From positions 1 to 38,241 of the forward strand of contig NZ_JAIULG010000047.1 of the NCBI RefSeq assembly GCF_020169415.1: a stretch of 38,241 nt of DNA, in the 5' to 3' direction. Below the pieces are notes generated by a model. The model searched no databases and was not told the DNA's origin. It saw nothing but the letters and a program-made list of their open reading frames with translations. Made by a program: the position numbers and the translations under genes. Shown one piece after another: positions 14,492 to 22,972 of the stretch (positions are counted from its first letter, which is position 1; each line of letters opens with the position of its first letter). This DNA is from Tsukamurella sp. M9C. Lineage in GTDB: Bacteria > Actinomycetota > Actinomycetes > Mycobacteriales > Mycobacteriaceae.

Positions 14492-14769
14492 CCGCGCCGC
14501 GCTACACCCCGTGGATCACCGGCACCGCCGTCGCGGCGGTGGTGGCGATGCTCGCGGGTGGCGTGCTCTCCGGGCTGTTCGTGGGGGTGATGGCGATCAA
14601 CCGGTGGCTGGGCCTGTTCCTGCTCGTGCTGGGCACCGCGGGGGCCGTGCCGGTGCTGTCGGCGTACCGTCGGCGGCCGGTGGCGCGGTTCTTCTGCGCG
14701 GGCTTCGCGGGGGCGATCGTGCTGGCCTGGCTCGCGGCCGTCGTGGCACTCTCCAGCGGGCTGGTCTGA
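14488..14769 (+). CDS. DUF2537-like membrane protein (Rv0882-like)
   Basis: A 93-aa protein with three hydrophobic segments (about 10-33, 36-54, 68-90) separated by short basic loops (SAYRRRPVARFF). The ATG overlaps the SpoU stop by 4 nt, so it is translationally coupled. Gene order matches Rv0882. Function unknown. Confidence 0.82.
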   Translation: MTAPRYTPWITGTAVAAVVAMLAGGVLSGLFVGVMAINRWLGLFLLVLGTAGAVPVLSAYRRRPVARFFCAGFAGAIVLAWLAAVVALSSGLV

Positions 14770-14805
14770 GAACCCGGCGGAAAACTTAGGACTACTATCG
14801 GACGA

Positions 14806-16080
14806 GTGCCCAGCGTCTTCGTTTCCCTGCGAACGAGGAACTACCGGCTCTGGGCCGGCGGCCAGGCGGTGAGCCTGGTGGGCACGTGGATGCAGCGCGT
14901 CGCCGAGGACTGGCTGGTGCTCGACCTCGCGCACGGCCGCGGCTGGGTGCTCGGCGTGGTGATGGCGCTGCAGTTCGGGCCCACGCTGTTCCTCTCCGCC
15001 TGGGCGGGCCTGCTCGCCGACCGGTACGACAAGCGCCGGGTGCTCATGTTCACGCAGACCGCCGCGGCGGCGTGCGCGGCCGTGCTCGCGGTGCTCACGC
15101 TCACCGGGGTGGTGCAGCTGTGGCACGTCTTCGTGCTGGCCTTCGTCTTCGGCTGCGTGACGGCGATCGCCGGGCCCTTCCGGCAGGCCTTCACGATCGA
15201 GATGGTGGGGCCGGAGCTGCTGCCCAACGCCATCGGCCTCAACTCGATGGTCTTCAACGCTGCGCGGATCGTGGGTCCCGCGATCGCCGGCCTGCTCATC
15301 GCCGGGGTCGGCACGGGGTGGGTGTTCGCGGTGAACGCGGCGTTCACCGGGGCGATCGTCGCGGCGCTGCTGTTGATGCGGGCGAGCGAGCTGTTCCCCG
15401 CGCCGCCGGTGCCGCGCGCGCGGGGGCAGCTGCGGGCCGGCTTCGCCTACGTGCGGCGGCGGCGCGAGCTCGCCCTGGTGATGATCGCGGTCTTCTTCGT
15501 CTCCACCTTCGGCATCAACTTCCCGCTGGCGCTGTCGCTGCTGGCGCGCCAGGGGTTCGGGCTGGGTGCCGACGCCTACGGCCTGCTGTCGACGCTGCTC
15601 GCCGTCGGCACGCTCACCGGGGCGCTGCTCGCCGCGAGGCGGACGGGCATGGCGTCGCTGCGGACCTGCCTCGTGGGCGGCTGCGCCTTCGGCGTGGTGC
15701 AGGTGCTGGCGGGGCTGGCGCCGTGGTTCTGGCTCGTGGCGGTGCTGCTGACGCTCGTCGGGCTGCTGCAGATGGCCTTCACCACCTCCGCGATGAGCAT
15801 CATGCAGCTGTCGGTGGATCCCGAGTACCGCGGCCGCGTGATGGGCATCTACATGCTGGCCTTCCTCGGCGGGACGCCCCTGGGCGCGCCCCTGCTCGGC
15901 GCGATCGCCGACGTGACCACCCCCGCGGCGCCGCTGCTCGTGGGCGGCGTGGTCTCCGCCGTCACCTGCGCCCTGTGCGGCGCCTACGCGCTGCGACGGT
16001 CCGCCGCCGCGGAGGCGTTGCGGGAGGACGGCGCGCGGACGGCGACGGTCGGGGAGGCGGCTGTGCGCGGGGAGCAGTAG
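14806..16080 (+). CDS. MFS exporter, DHA3/enterobactin-exporter type
   Basis: A 424-aa major-facilitator transporter with about 12 helices. It starts SLRTRNYRLWAGGQAVSLVGTWMQ, the typical opening of MFS_3 (EntS-like) proteins, and has motif A as LLADRYDKRRVLM in loop 2-3. The C-terminus (EDGARTATVGEAA) is polar. The start GTG 14806 is 7 nt after TACTAT, so it has its own leaderless promoter in the 36-bp gap after the DUF2537-like gene. Substrate unknown; siderophore or drug efflux are family possibilities only. Confidence 0.88.
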   Translation: MPSVFVSLRTRNYRLWAGGQAVSLVGTWMQRVAEDWLVLDLAHGRGWVLGVVMALQFGPTLFLSAWAGLLADRYDKRRVLMFTQTAAAACAAVLAVLTLTGVVQLWHVFVLAFVFGCVTAIAGPFRQAFTIEMVGPELLPNAIGLNSMVFNAARIVGPAIAGLLIAGVGTGWVFAVNAAFTGAIVAALLLMRASELFPAPPVPRARGQLRAGFAYVRRRRELALVMIAVFFVSTFGINFPLALSLLARQGFGLGADAYGLLSTLLAVGTLTGALLAARRTGMASLRTCLVGGCAFGVVQVLAGLAPWFWLVAVLLTLVGLLQMAFTTSAMSIMQLSVDPEYRGRVMGIYMLAFLGGTPLGAPLLGAIADVTTPAAPLLVGGVVSAVTCALCGAYALRRSAAAEALREDGARTATVGEAAVRGEQ

Positions 16081-16277
16081 TCGCGCGGAACAGCGATGCG
16101 ACGCACGCATAACGCCTGGTCAATGAGGGAGGTCGCGCTCCTCGTCGGAGTCTCGAACGCGAACAAGGCGCTCGCCGGGTGAGCGAGGGCCGCACCGACG
16201 TGCTTATGCCGTTTCGGCATGGCCACCGCGAAAAGGAACGTCGCTCCCCGCAGCCGCACTCCTGGCTACCGCGCCGC
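16081..16277. other. intergenic stretch with no supported gene
   Basis: About 200 bp between the MFS gene and the 24-bp repeat. Short open frames exist on both strands but have no Shine-Dalgarno, no -10 at leaderless distance and no recognisable protein. It may be decayed sequence linked to insertion of the neighbouring toxin-antitoxin module. Confidence 0.5.
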
Positions 16278-16301
16278 GATCAGAAACCGAAGAAGCTGCG
16301 G
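16278..16301. repeat. 24-bp direct repeat, outer copy (vapBC flank)
   Basis: A perfect copy of the 24 bp at 17023-17046. On the minus strand it reads as the codons RSFFGF plus stop that end the gene at 17025-17759. Here it stands alone, just beyond the vapC stop. Similarity ends abruptly on both sides. Confidence 0.9.
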
Positions 16302-16309
16302 GCCCGGGC

Positions 16310-16738
16310 TCAGAGGAGGACGTGGACGAGGGACTGGTCGTCGGGCGCGAGAACGGGCCGGATCTTGGTGTCGAGGGTGACAAGCACGCCCGAGTGTTGC
16401 GCTACGAGGTTCACGAGATGGAGGTCGGTGACCTGCTTGTGGCCGGCGAGACCCACGAGATCGATGGACGGGCCGGCGAGCGATGAGTCGTCCGGCACGA
16501 ATTCGGCACGTTCGTCCGCGCGCAGGGAGGCGAGCGACGCGAGCGCCTGCTGCGCAGTGACGGCGGTCCCCATGACGGCCCGGTTCAGCGCCATCCGGAC
16601 GAGCCCGGCCTCGGTGATCGGTGTGGTGGCGAAGCGTGCGGTGGACTCGAACCAGCCGCGAGCCGTGTCGTGATGGACGTGATTGGCGCTGACGAGAGCG
16701 ACGAGGACGTTCACATCCGGAAGTTCGAGCTCAGTCAT
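16310..16738 (-). CDS. VapC-type PIN-domain toxin (module 1)
   Basis: A 142-aa PIN ribonuclease. The acidic residues expected to bind Mg2+ are D8 (PDVNVLVAL), E43 (ITEAGLVRM), D105 (VTDLHLVNL) and D123 (LVTLDTKI). VapC toxins cleave tRNA or rRNA when free of antitoxin. The ATG lies inside the 3' end of the antitoxin gene (8-bp overlap), the usual coupled arrangement. The module lies between two 24-bp repeats, which suggests it was acquired as a unit. RNA target unknown. Confidence 0.88.
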   Translation of the reverse strand: MTELELPDVNVLVALVSANHVHHDTARGWFESTARFATTPITEAGLVRMALNRAVMGTAVTAQQALASLASLRADERAEFVPDDSSLAGPSIDLVGLAGHKQVTDLHLVNLVAQHSGVLVTLDTKIRPVLAPDDQSLVHVLL

Positions 16739-16961
16739 CGAGCATCGCGTCCTCGACCATCTCGTTGGTGATGACATGGTCGGGCGCCGACGGGAGCAGG
16801 ACCAGGCCGCGACGGGACGGCTCAGGGCTCGTCGCAGTGCCTTCGAGTCCAACGGTGGCCAAGTACGACACTGCATCCCCGATGCTCGTGTTCAGCCCGG
16901 CGTTCACCCGCGCTCGCGCAGCGGCGAGAACGCGGGGGCTGATGTCGAGCGTCGTCCTCAT
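16731..16961 (-). CDS. VapB-type ribbon-helix-helix antitoxin (module 1)
   Basis: A 76-aa protein. The N-terminal MRTTLDISPRVLAAARARV and TSIGDAVSYLATVGL match a ribbon-helix-helix DNA-binding fold. The acidic tail NEMVEDAMLDD would wrap the toxin. The ATG at 16961 is 7 nt from TATCCT, so the transcript is probably leaderless. Direct CATCACG repeats just upstream are likely autoregulatory half-sites. Confidence 0.85.
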   Translation of the reverse strand: MRTTLDISPRVLAAARARVNAGLNTSIGDAVSYLATVGLEGTATSPEPSRRGLVLLPSAPDHVITNEMVEDAMLDD

Positions 16962-16968
16962 AGAGATC

Positions 16969-16999
16969 AGGATACGCGCGCATCACGCATCACGCATCG
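16969..16999. promoter_or_regulatory. vapBC-1 promoter with direct-repeat operator
   Basis: The minus-strand -10 TATCCT is at 16974-16969. Upstream are tandem CATCACG (16981-16987), CATCACG (16988-16994) and a partial CATCG (16995-16999), covering the expected -35. The 7-bp repeats fit ribbon-helix-helix dimers binding side by side. Confidence 0.55.
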
Positions 17000-17022
17000 A
17001 ACTGGTCACACGGTTGAGCCAG

Positions 17023-17046
17023 GATCAGAAACCGAAGAAGCTGCGG
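17023..17046. repeat. 24-bp direct repeat, inner copy (gene end)
   Basis: A perfect repeat of 16278-16301. This copy holds the last six codons and the stop of the gene at 17025-17759. The two copies bracket vapBC-1 and are 745 bp apart. Confidence 0.9.
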
Positions 17047-17759
17047 ACCTTGCCGCGGTCCTCGTAGCCGGGGTCGGGCTGCTCGACCGGGGGCTGCGGC
17101 GCACCGTCGGCCTGGGCCTGGACGACCTGCTGCTGGGAGGCGGGCACGAAGTCGATGACCTGGATCCGCGCGGGGTCGAGGTCGGTCGGTGCGAGGGGGT
17201 GCGTGTACCGGAAGCCGAGCATTTCCCGGTTCGCCTGCTCCGCGAACTCCATCGGGTGGAAGGGCAAGGCCCGCGGGTCCGGGGTGACGCCCTCGGCGTA
17301 CGACAGCGGGTGCTCGCCGGCCCAGAAGGGGCCCTCGAAGAGCTCGGGCAGGCCCTCGTCCTCGAGGATGTCGACGGGGTGCGCGGAGAACGAGCGCTTG
17401 GGCGCACCGTCGGCGCGCAGCGCGAACCCGCCGACGGCCCGCTCCGGGGCCGTGACCAGCAGGAACGCGCGATGCGCGGGCACGAGGTTCCACCAGGACT
17501 CGTCGAGCTCGCTCGGCTTGTCCACGCGCAGGCCCGCGTGGGTGACCACGGTCAGCCCACCCCAGGCGGCCACGTAGACGTGCCCGGGCAGCGGATCCGC
17601 GGCGCGGGCGAGGGACTCGGGCCGCCCGACGACGGGCTCGCCCAGCACCTGCTCGGCGATCGCGCGGGACGCGGCCTCGTCGGGCCTGCCGACGATCGCC
17701 AGAATGCCCTTCGGCTCCGCGACGTCGAGGAACCAGAGCGTCGCAGCTGTAGCGCCCAC
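17025..17759 (-). CDS. uncharacterised actinobacterial protein (possibly DUF6928 family)
   Basis: A 244-aa, probably cytoplasmic protein with no signal peptide or helix anchors. Seen: an N-terminal ATLWFLDVAEPKGILA strand-rich region, WGGLTVVTHAGL, and a C-terminal half with HPLSYAEG and FHPMEFAEQANREMLGF, ending in a Gln/Pro-rich linker and KVRSFFGF. I recall similar proteins under DUF6928 but cannot check. GTG 17759 is 3 nt after the sepH stop, so it is co-transcribed with the cell-division gene sepH. Its last 24 bp are duplicated beyond vapBC-1. Confidence 0.78.
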   Translation of the reverse strand: MGATAATLWFLDVAEPKGILAIVGRPDEAASRAIAEQVLGEPVVGRPESLARAADPLPGHVYVAAWGGLTVVTHAGLRVDKPSELDESWWNLVPAHRAFLLVTAPERAVGGFALRADGAPKRSFSAHPVDILEDEGLPELFEGPFWAGEHPLSYAEGVTPDPRALPFHPMEFAEQANREMLGFRYTHPLAPTDLDPARIQVIDFVPASQQQVVQAQADGAPQPPVEQPDPGYEDRGKVRSFFGF

Positions 17760-17762
17760 GAC

Positions 17763-18557
17763 CTACCCGTTCTTCCCGCCGCGGACGCCGAGGAGCACGT
17801 CCTCCCACGACGGCATCTCCGGATGCCGGCGGCCGTGCTGGCCCACCGCGGCCGCGGGGGCCTGGGCGGGACGGCGCTCGGAACGCTCCTCGACGGTGCC
17901 CTCCACGACCCGGCTCGGATCGACGGGGCCGGGGACCGCGCGCAGCGGCTCGTCGGCCGACCGGTCGATGCTGCGCAGGCCCTGCCGCGCGTCGGGATCG
18001 AGCAGACCGCGGGCCGTCTCGTCGACGGGGCTGGCGGTGCCGCCGTGCGCGCCCGGCGCGTACCGGAAGTGCGCCTGGTTGCGCGACTTACCGACGCTCC
18101 AGCTGATCGAGACCACCCAGCGGTTGTCGGCGCCCTTGAAGGCGTCCCACTCGGTGGTGTCGGCGTGGCCGCGCTCGGCCAGGGCGGAGCGGACCACCTC
18201 GGCGAGGGTGGCGTGCATCGGGCCGTCGCCGCGCACGGGGTGCGCGAGCTGAGCCATCTCCGCCGCGCGCGAACGCTCCAGCAGCACCGGGCCCGCGAAG
18301 CGCTTGATCCGGTGGTTCGGGGCGCCCGTGAACTCGGCGATCTCCTCGATCGTGGCGCCGGCGCGGATGCGGGCCTGGATCTCCCGCGGGGAGAGGTCGG
18401 CGCCCAGCTCGAGCTCGGTCTGGGTGCCGCTTCCTAGTTCACCGCTCACGGCCGCCTTCAAGGTGTCGTCGATCGGCAGGCGGAAACGTCCTGCGGGGCC
18501 TTCGCAGACCACAGACGTCCCGTCGTCGTCCAGTCCCACAACCCGCAGCTCCTGCAT
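17763..18557 (-). CDS. sepH: cell-division protein SepH
   Basis: A 264-aa actinobacterial FtsZ-binding protein that helps assemble the Z-ring. The N-terminal DUF3071 region (MQELRVVGLDDDGTSVVCE) leads into a helix-turn-helix at about residues 55-95 (LSPREIQARIRAGATIEEIA, then PNHRIKRFAGPVL). A disordered Pro/Ala/Arg-rich middle follows, and the C-terminal motif RHPEMPSWEDVLLGVRG, conserved in the family, ends it. ATG 18557 is 6 nt from TACCCT, giving a leaderless transcript. It lies 25 bp after serC on the same strand, as in M. tuberculosis (Rv0883c next to serC). Confidence 0.95.
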   Translation of the reverse strand: MQELRVVGLDDDGTSVVCEGPAGRFRLPIDDTLKAAVSGELGSGTQTELELGADLSPREIQARIRAGATIEEIAEFTGAPNHRIKRFAGPVLLERSRAAEMAQLAHPVRGDGPMHATLAEVVRSALAERGHADTTEWDAFKGADNRWVVSISWSVGKSRNQAHFRYAPGAHGGTASPVDETARGLLDPDARQGLRSIDRSADEPLRAVPGPVDPSRVVEGTVEERSERRPAQAPAAAVGQHGRRHPEMPSWEDVLLGVRGGKNG

Positions 18558-18582
18558 GGTGCAAGGGTAGTTGTTCGATTCG

Positions 18583-19710
<1,128 letters not shown>

Positions 19711-20814
19711 CTAAATCCTAATGGTGTCCCACCCGGGCACGTCCTCGGGCTGCCGCGGGCCGTGCCCGATGTACTGGGCGGACGGGCGGATCAGCTTGTT
19801 CGCGCGCTTCTGCTCGAGGATGTGGGCGCACCAGCCGGCGGTCCGCGCGCAGGTGAACATCGCCGGCATCATCCGCGGCGGGACGCCTGCGTAGTCGAGG
19901 ATCACGGCCGCCCAGAACTCGACGTTCGTCGAGATCGCGCGGTCGGGGCGGCGCTCGGCGAACAGGGCGTTCGCCTCGCGCTCCAGCGCGGCGGCGGCCT
20001 CGTAGCGGGGCGCCTGCAGGTCGCGCGCGACGGCGCGGAGCACCGCGGCCCGCGGATCCTCGGCGCGGTAGATGCGGTGGCCGAAGCCCATGATCCGCTC
20101 GCCGCGGTCCAACCGCGCAGCGACGACGCCGCGGGGGTCGTCGGTGCGGACCACCTCGTCGAGCATCGGCAGCACGCGCGACGGTGCGCCGCCGTGCAGC
20201 GGGCCCGACAGCGCGCCGACCGCGCCCGAGAGCGCCGTCGAGACGTCGGCCCCCGTCGAGGCGATGACCCGCGCCGTGAGCGTCGACGTGTTGAGGCCGT
20301 GCTCGGCGGCCGCGACCCAGTAGGCGTCGATGGCGCGCACGTGATCGGGGTCGGGCTCGCCGTGCCAGCGGGTCATGAACCGGTGCGTGATGGTGGGGGA
20401 CTGGTCGATGATCCGCTGCGGCACCGCCGGGCGCTCCAGGCCGCGGGCCGACTGGGCGACGAAGCTCAGCGTCATCACCGAGGCGCGCGCCAGGTTCTCG
20501 CGGGCGGTGGCGTCGTCGATGTCGAGCAGCGGCTCGAAGCCCCAGAGCGGGCCCAGCATCGCGAGGCCGGCCTGCGCGTCGACGCGGACGTCGCCGCTGT
20601 GGATCGGCAGCGGGAAGGGCTCCGCGGCGGGCAGCGGGTTGCCGAACTCGCCGTCCACCAGCAGGCCCCACACCTGGCCGTAGGTGACCCGGTCGCGCAC
20701 CAGGTCGGCCACGTCGACGCCGCGGTACCGCAGTACCCCGCCCTGCTTGTCCGGCTCCGCGATCTCCGTGGAGAACGCGACGACGCCTTCGAGCCCACCC
20801 GGAATCTCAGTCAT
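19711..20814 (-). CDS. citA: citrate synthase 2 (CitA type)
   Basis: A 367-aa short citrate-synthase-family enzyme (oxaloacetate + acetyl-CoA to citrate, or a 2-methylcitrate-type reaction). His207 (GPLHGGAP) and His246 (GFGHRIY) match the two catalytic histidines. The third position, normally Asp in NVDF, is Glu299 (TNVEFW). R-E-D-P-R after His246 binds oxaloacetate. ATG 20814 is 7 nt from TAGGCT (leaderless). It is followed by serC after 3 nt, and diverges from pdxH with start codons 31 bp apart. It corresponds to Rv0889c. A full-length second citrate synthase (gltA) lies at 27662, so this one is the accessory enzyme. Confidence 0.92.
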   Translation of the reverse strand: MTEIPGGLEGVVAFSTEIAEPDKQGGVLRYRGVDVADLVRDRVTYGQVWGLLVDGEFGNPLPAAEPFPLPIHSGDVRVDAQAGLAMLGPLWGFEPLLDIDDATARENLARASVMTLSFVAQSARGLERPAVPQRIIDQSPTITHRFMTRWHGEPDPDHVRAIDAYWVAAAEHGLNTSTLTARVIASTGADVSTALSGAVGALSGPLHGGAPSRVLPMLDEVVRTDDPRGVVAARLDRGERIMGFGHRIYRAEDPRAAVLRAVARDLQAPRYEAAAALEREANALFAERRPDRAISTNVEFWAAVILDYAGVPPRMMPAMFTCARTAGWCAHILEQKRANKLIRPSAQYIGHGPRQPEDVPGWDTIRI

Positions 20815-20821
20815 GCTGTGC

Positions 20822-20838
20822 AGCCTAATGAGTAGTCT
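20822..20838. promoter_or_regulatory. back-to-back leaderless promoters (citA / pdxH)
   Basis: The minus-strand -10 TAGGCT (20827-20822) is 7 nt from the citA ATG. The plus-strand -10 TAGTCT (20833-20838) is 7 nt from the pdxH GTG. Only 5 bp separate the two hexamers. Confidence 0.55.
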
Positions 20839-20845
20839 CGGCTTC

Positions 20846-21481
20846 GTGGACCTGACGGCGATGCGCGAGAAGTACGACGGCGACTCCTTCGATCTGCAGC
20901 CCGAGGACCTGGCGTCCGGGTGGGTGCCGCTGTGGCGGTCCTGGTTCGACGAGGCCGTCGCCGCCGGCGCGCCGGAGCCCAACGCGATGGTGCTCGCCAC
21001 CGTCGACGAGACCGGGCTCCCGGCCACCCGCACCGTGCTGTGCAAGGGCCTCGACGAGCGCGGCGTGGTCTTCTACACCAACTACGGCTCCGACAAGGCC
21101 CGCGCCGTCGAGGCGAACCCCGTTGCCGCCGTGACCTTCCCGTGGATCGCGATCCACCGCCAGGTGCACGTGCGCGGCGCCGTCACCAAGGTCACCCCGG
21201 AGGAGACCGCCGCCTACTGGGCCGAGCGGCCTCGGGGCTCGCAGCTCGGGGCGTGGGCCTCGGACCAGTCCCGGCCGGTCGCCTCCCGCGCCGCGATGGC
21301 GGAGCGCTTCGCCGAGGTGGAGGCCCGGTTCGAGGGACAGGACGTGCCGGTGCCGCCGGAATGGGGCGGCTACCGGATCGCGCCGCAGGTGGTCGAGTTC
21401 TGGCAGGGCCGGGAGAACCGGGTGCACAACCGGGTGCGGCTCGTCGCGCCCGACTACGCGCCGTTCCGCCTGCAGCCCTAG
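20846..21481 (+). CDS. pdxH: pyridoxamine 5'-phosphate oxidase
   Basis: A 211-aa FMN enzyme oxidising pyridoxine- or pyridoxamine-5'-phosphate to PLP. Typical segments: [34 protein letters not shown] (FMN binding), [13 protein letters not shown], and the C-terminal [20 protein letters not shown] and LQP end. GTG 20846 is chosen because TAGTCT ends 7 nt before it; an ATG at 20828 would precede the predicted transcript. It is divergent from citA-serC, and SerC uses PLP, a modest functional link. Convergent with the amidohydrolase 13 bp away. Confidence 0.95.
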   Translation: MDLTAMREKYDGDSFDLQPEDLASGWVPLWRSWFDEAVAAGAPEPNAMVLATVDETGLPATRTVLCKGLDERGVVFYTNYGSDKARAVEANPVAAVTFPWIAIHRQVHVRGAVTKVTPEETAAYWAERPRGSQLGAWASDQSRPVASRAAMAERFAEVEARFEGQDVPVPPEWGGYRIAPQVVEFWQGRENRVHNRVRLVAPDYAPFRLQP

Positions 21482-21494
21482 GGCCCTGTGAGCC

Positions 21495-22907
21495 CTAGAG
21501 CCCTGTGTGGGTGATCCCGCCGGCCACGAGCGTGAGGTCGACGGGCATGGTGCGCAGGCGTTCCGGCGTCGGGTCGGCGCCGAGGGCCACCAGATCGGCG
21601 GGCTCGCCGACCGCGATCCGCGACCGCGCCGAGAGCCGCAGCGCGGTCTCCACGTCGACCGCCTCCCACGGTTGCCAGGGCGGATCCCCGTCGCGGCTGC
21701 GGGTGACGGCGGCGGAGACCGCGAACCACGGGTCCAGCGGCGTGACCGGCGCGTCCGAGCCGAAGACCACGTCGACGCCCGCGGCCACGAGCGAGCCGAC
21801 GCGGAAGGCGTCGCCCGCGCGGTCGCCCCAGAACCGCGCGACCAGTCCGCGGTCGTCGAGCATGTGCTCCGGCTGGATCGACGCCCCGATTCCGAGTTCC
21901 GCCATCCGGCCGAGGTCCGCCTCGGTGAGCAGCTGCGCGTGCTCGATGCGCCCACGGACCCCGGCCTCGGCGAAGGCGTCGAGCGCGAGCGCGTTGGCCG
22001 CGTCGCCGATGGCGTGGATGGCCGGGGCCAGGCCCAGCGCGGCGCCGCGGCGCAGCAGCTCGACGAGGCGCTCCGGCGGCACCTCCAGCACGCCGCGATC
22101 GGCCGTGCCGGGGTACGGCGCGTGGCAGTACGCGGTGCGCGTGCCGAGGGAACCGTCGGTGATGACCTTGAGCGGGCCCACCCGGGCGAGGCCGTTGATC
22201 GGGGCGCCCGTGCCGGCGCCGCGGGCCTCCGCCGCGTCGAGGTGCTGCGGGTAGACGCCCGCGTCGACCCGCACGGGCGGGGCGGGGCGTCGCTCCCAGG
22301 CGCCGACGGCATCGTCGAAATCCAGGTCGACGAGGCCGACGACGCCCCGTCGGCCGAGGCCGGCGAGCGCCTCGATCACCCACCCGTCGGCGCGGTCCGC
22401 GACGAGTGCTTCGACGCGGACGGCCGCGGCGAAGCTCGCCGCCTCGCGGAGCATCCCGGTGTCGTCGAGGTCGACGCCGAGGAGCCGGCCGAGCGCCGCG
22501 TTCGACCAGGAGCTGTGCAGGTCCGAGGAGACGACCATGACGGGGACCTCCGGCGCGATCTCGTCGAGCAGCAGGCGCGACGGTGCGCCGCCCCACAGCC
22601 CGTCGCGCATGCCGACGGCGACGACGGGCAGGCCCGGCTCCGCGTCCGGGAACGCGGCGCGGACCAGCGCGGCGACCTCCTCCGGGCCCGTCGCGGACCG
22701 CACGTCGATGCGGCGCGTGGAGACGGCCCAGGTGCGCACGTGGACGTGCTCGTCCCACAGGCCGGGGATCAGGCGGCGGCCGTCGAGGTCGAGCACGTCG
22801 CCCGCGGGCCGCGTGGAGCCGGCGGGGGAGAGCGCGGCGATCCGGCCCCCGGCGACGTCGACGTCCACGAGGGCGTCGCCGTCGATGCGTGCGCGGGCCA
22901 GCCTCAT
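21495..22907 (-). CDS. amidohydrolase, YtcJ type (amidohydrolase family 3)
   Basis: A 470-aa metal-dependent hydrolase. The N-terminal beta-sandwich (VDVDVAGGRIAALSP, LDGRRLIPGLWDEHVHV) carries the H-x-H metal pair of the amidohydrolase superfamily. Further ligands are in LKVITDGSLG, HAIGD, RIEHAQLL and FGSDAPV. YtcJ-like enzymes hydrolyse amide or formamide bonds; the substrate here is unknown. ATG 22907 is 7 nt from TACCGT on the minus strand, so the start is well supported. It diverges from an MFS gene. Confidence 0.88.
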   Translation of the reverse strand: MRLARARIDGDALVDVDVAGGRIAALSPAGSTRPAGDVLDLDGRRLIPGLWDEHVHVRTWAVSTRRIDVRSATGPEEVAALVRAAFPDAEPGLPVVAVGMRDGLWGGAPSRLLLDEIAPEVPVMVVSSDLHSSWSNAALGRLLGVDLDDTGMLREAASFAAAVRVEALVADRADGWVIEALAGLGRRGVVGLVDLDFDDAVGAWERRPAPPVRVDAGVYPQHLDAAEARGAGTGAPINGLARVGPLKVITDGSLGTRTAYCHAPYPGTADRGVLEVPPERLVELLRRGAALGLAPAIHAIGDAANALALDAFAEAGVRGRIEHAQLLTEADLGRMAELGIGASIQPEHMLDDRGLVARFWGDRAGDAFRVGSLVAAGVDVVFGSDAPVTPLDPWFAVSAAVTRSRDGDPPWQPWEAVDVETALRLSARSRIAVGEPADLVALGADPTPERLRTMPVDLTLVAGGITHTGL

Positions 22908-22914
22908 CGGCGCC

Positions 22915-22965
22915 ACGGTAGCGGTGTGCGTCGAATCGCGGGAGATCCTGAGGAAGTCGTAGGAT
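22915..22965. promoter_or_regulatory. divergent leaderless promoters (amidohydrolase / MFS)
   Basis: Minus-strand -10 TACCGT (22920-22915), 7 nt before the ATG at 22907. Plus-strand -10 TAGGAT (22960-22965), 7 nt before the GTG at 22973. Confidence 0.5.
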
Positions 22966-22972
22966 CTTTCAG

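Noticed and set aside
16278-17046. 24-bp repeats as insertion-sequence target-site duplications
   Set aside because: There is no transposase or terminal inverted repeat, and 24 bp is too long for typical target duplications.
21482-21494. GCCCTGTG/AGCCCTAG repeats between pdxH and the amidohydrolase
   Set aside because: Very short, imperfect and confined to the end of two convergent genes; most likely chance in GC-rich DNA.
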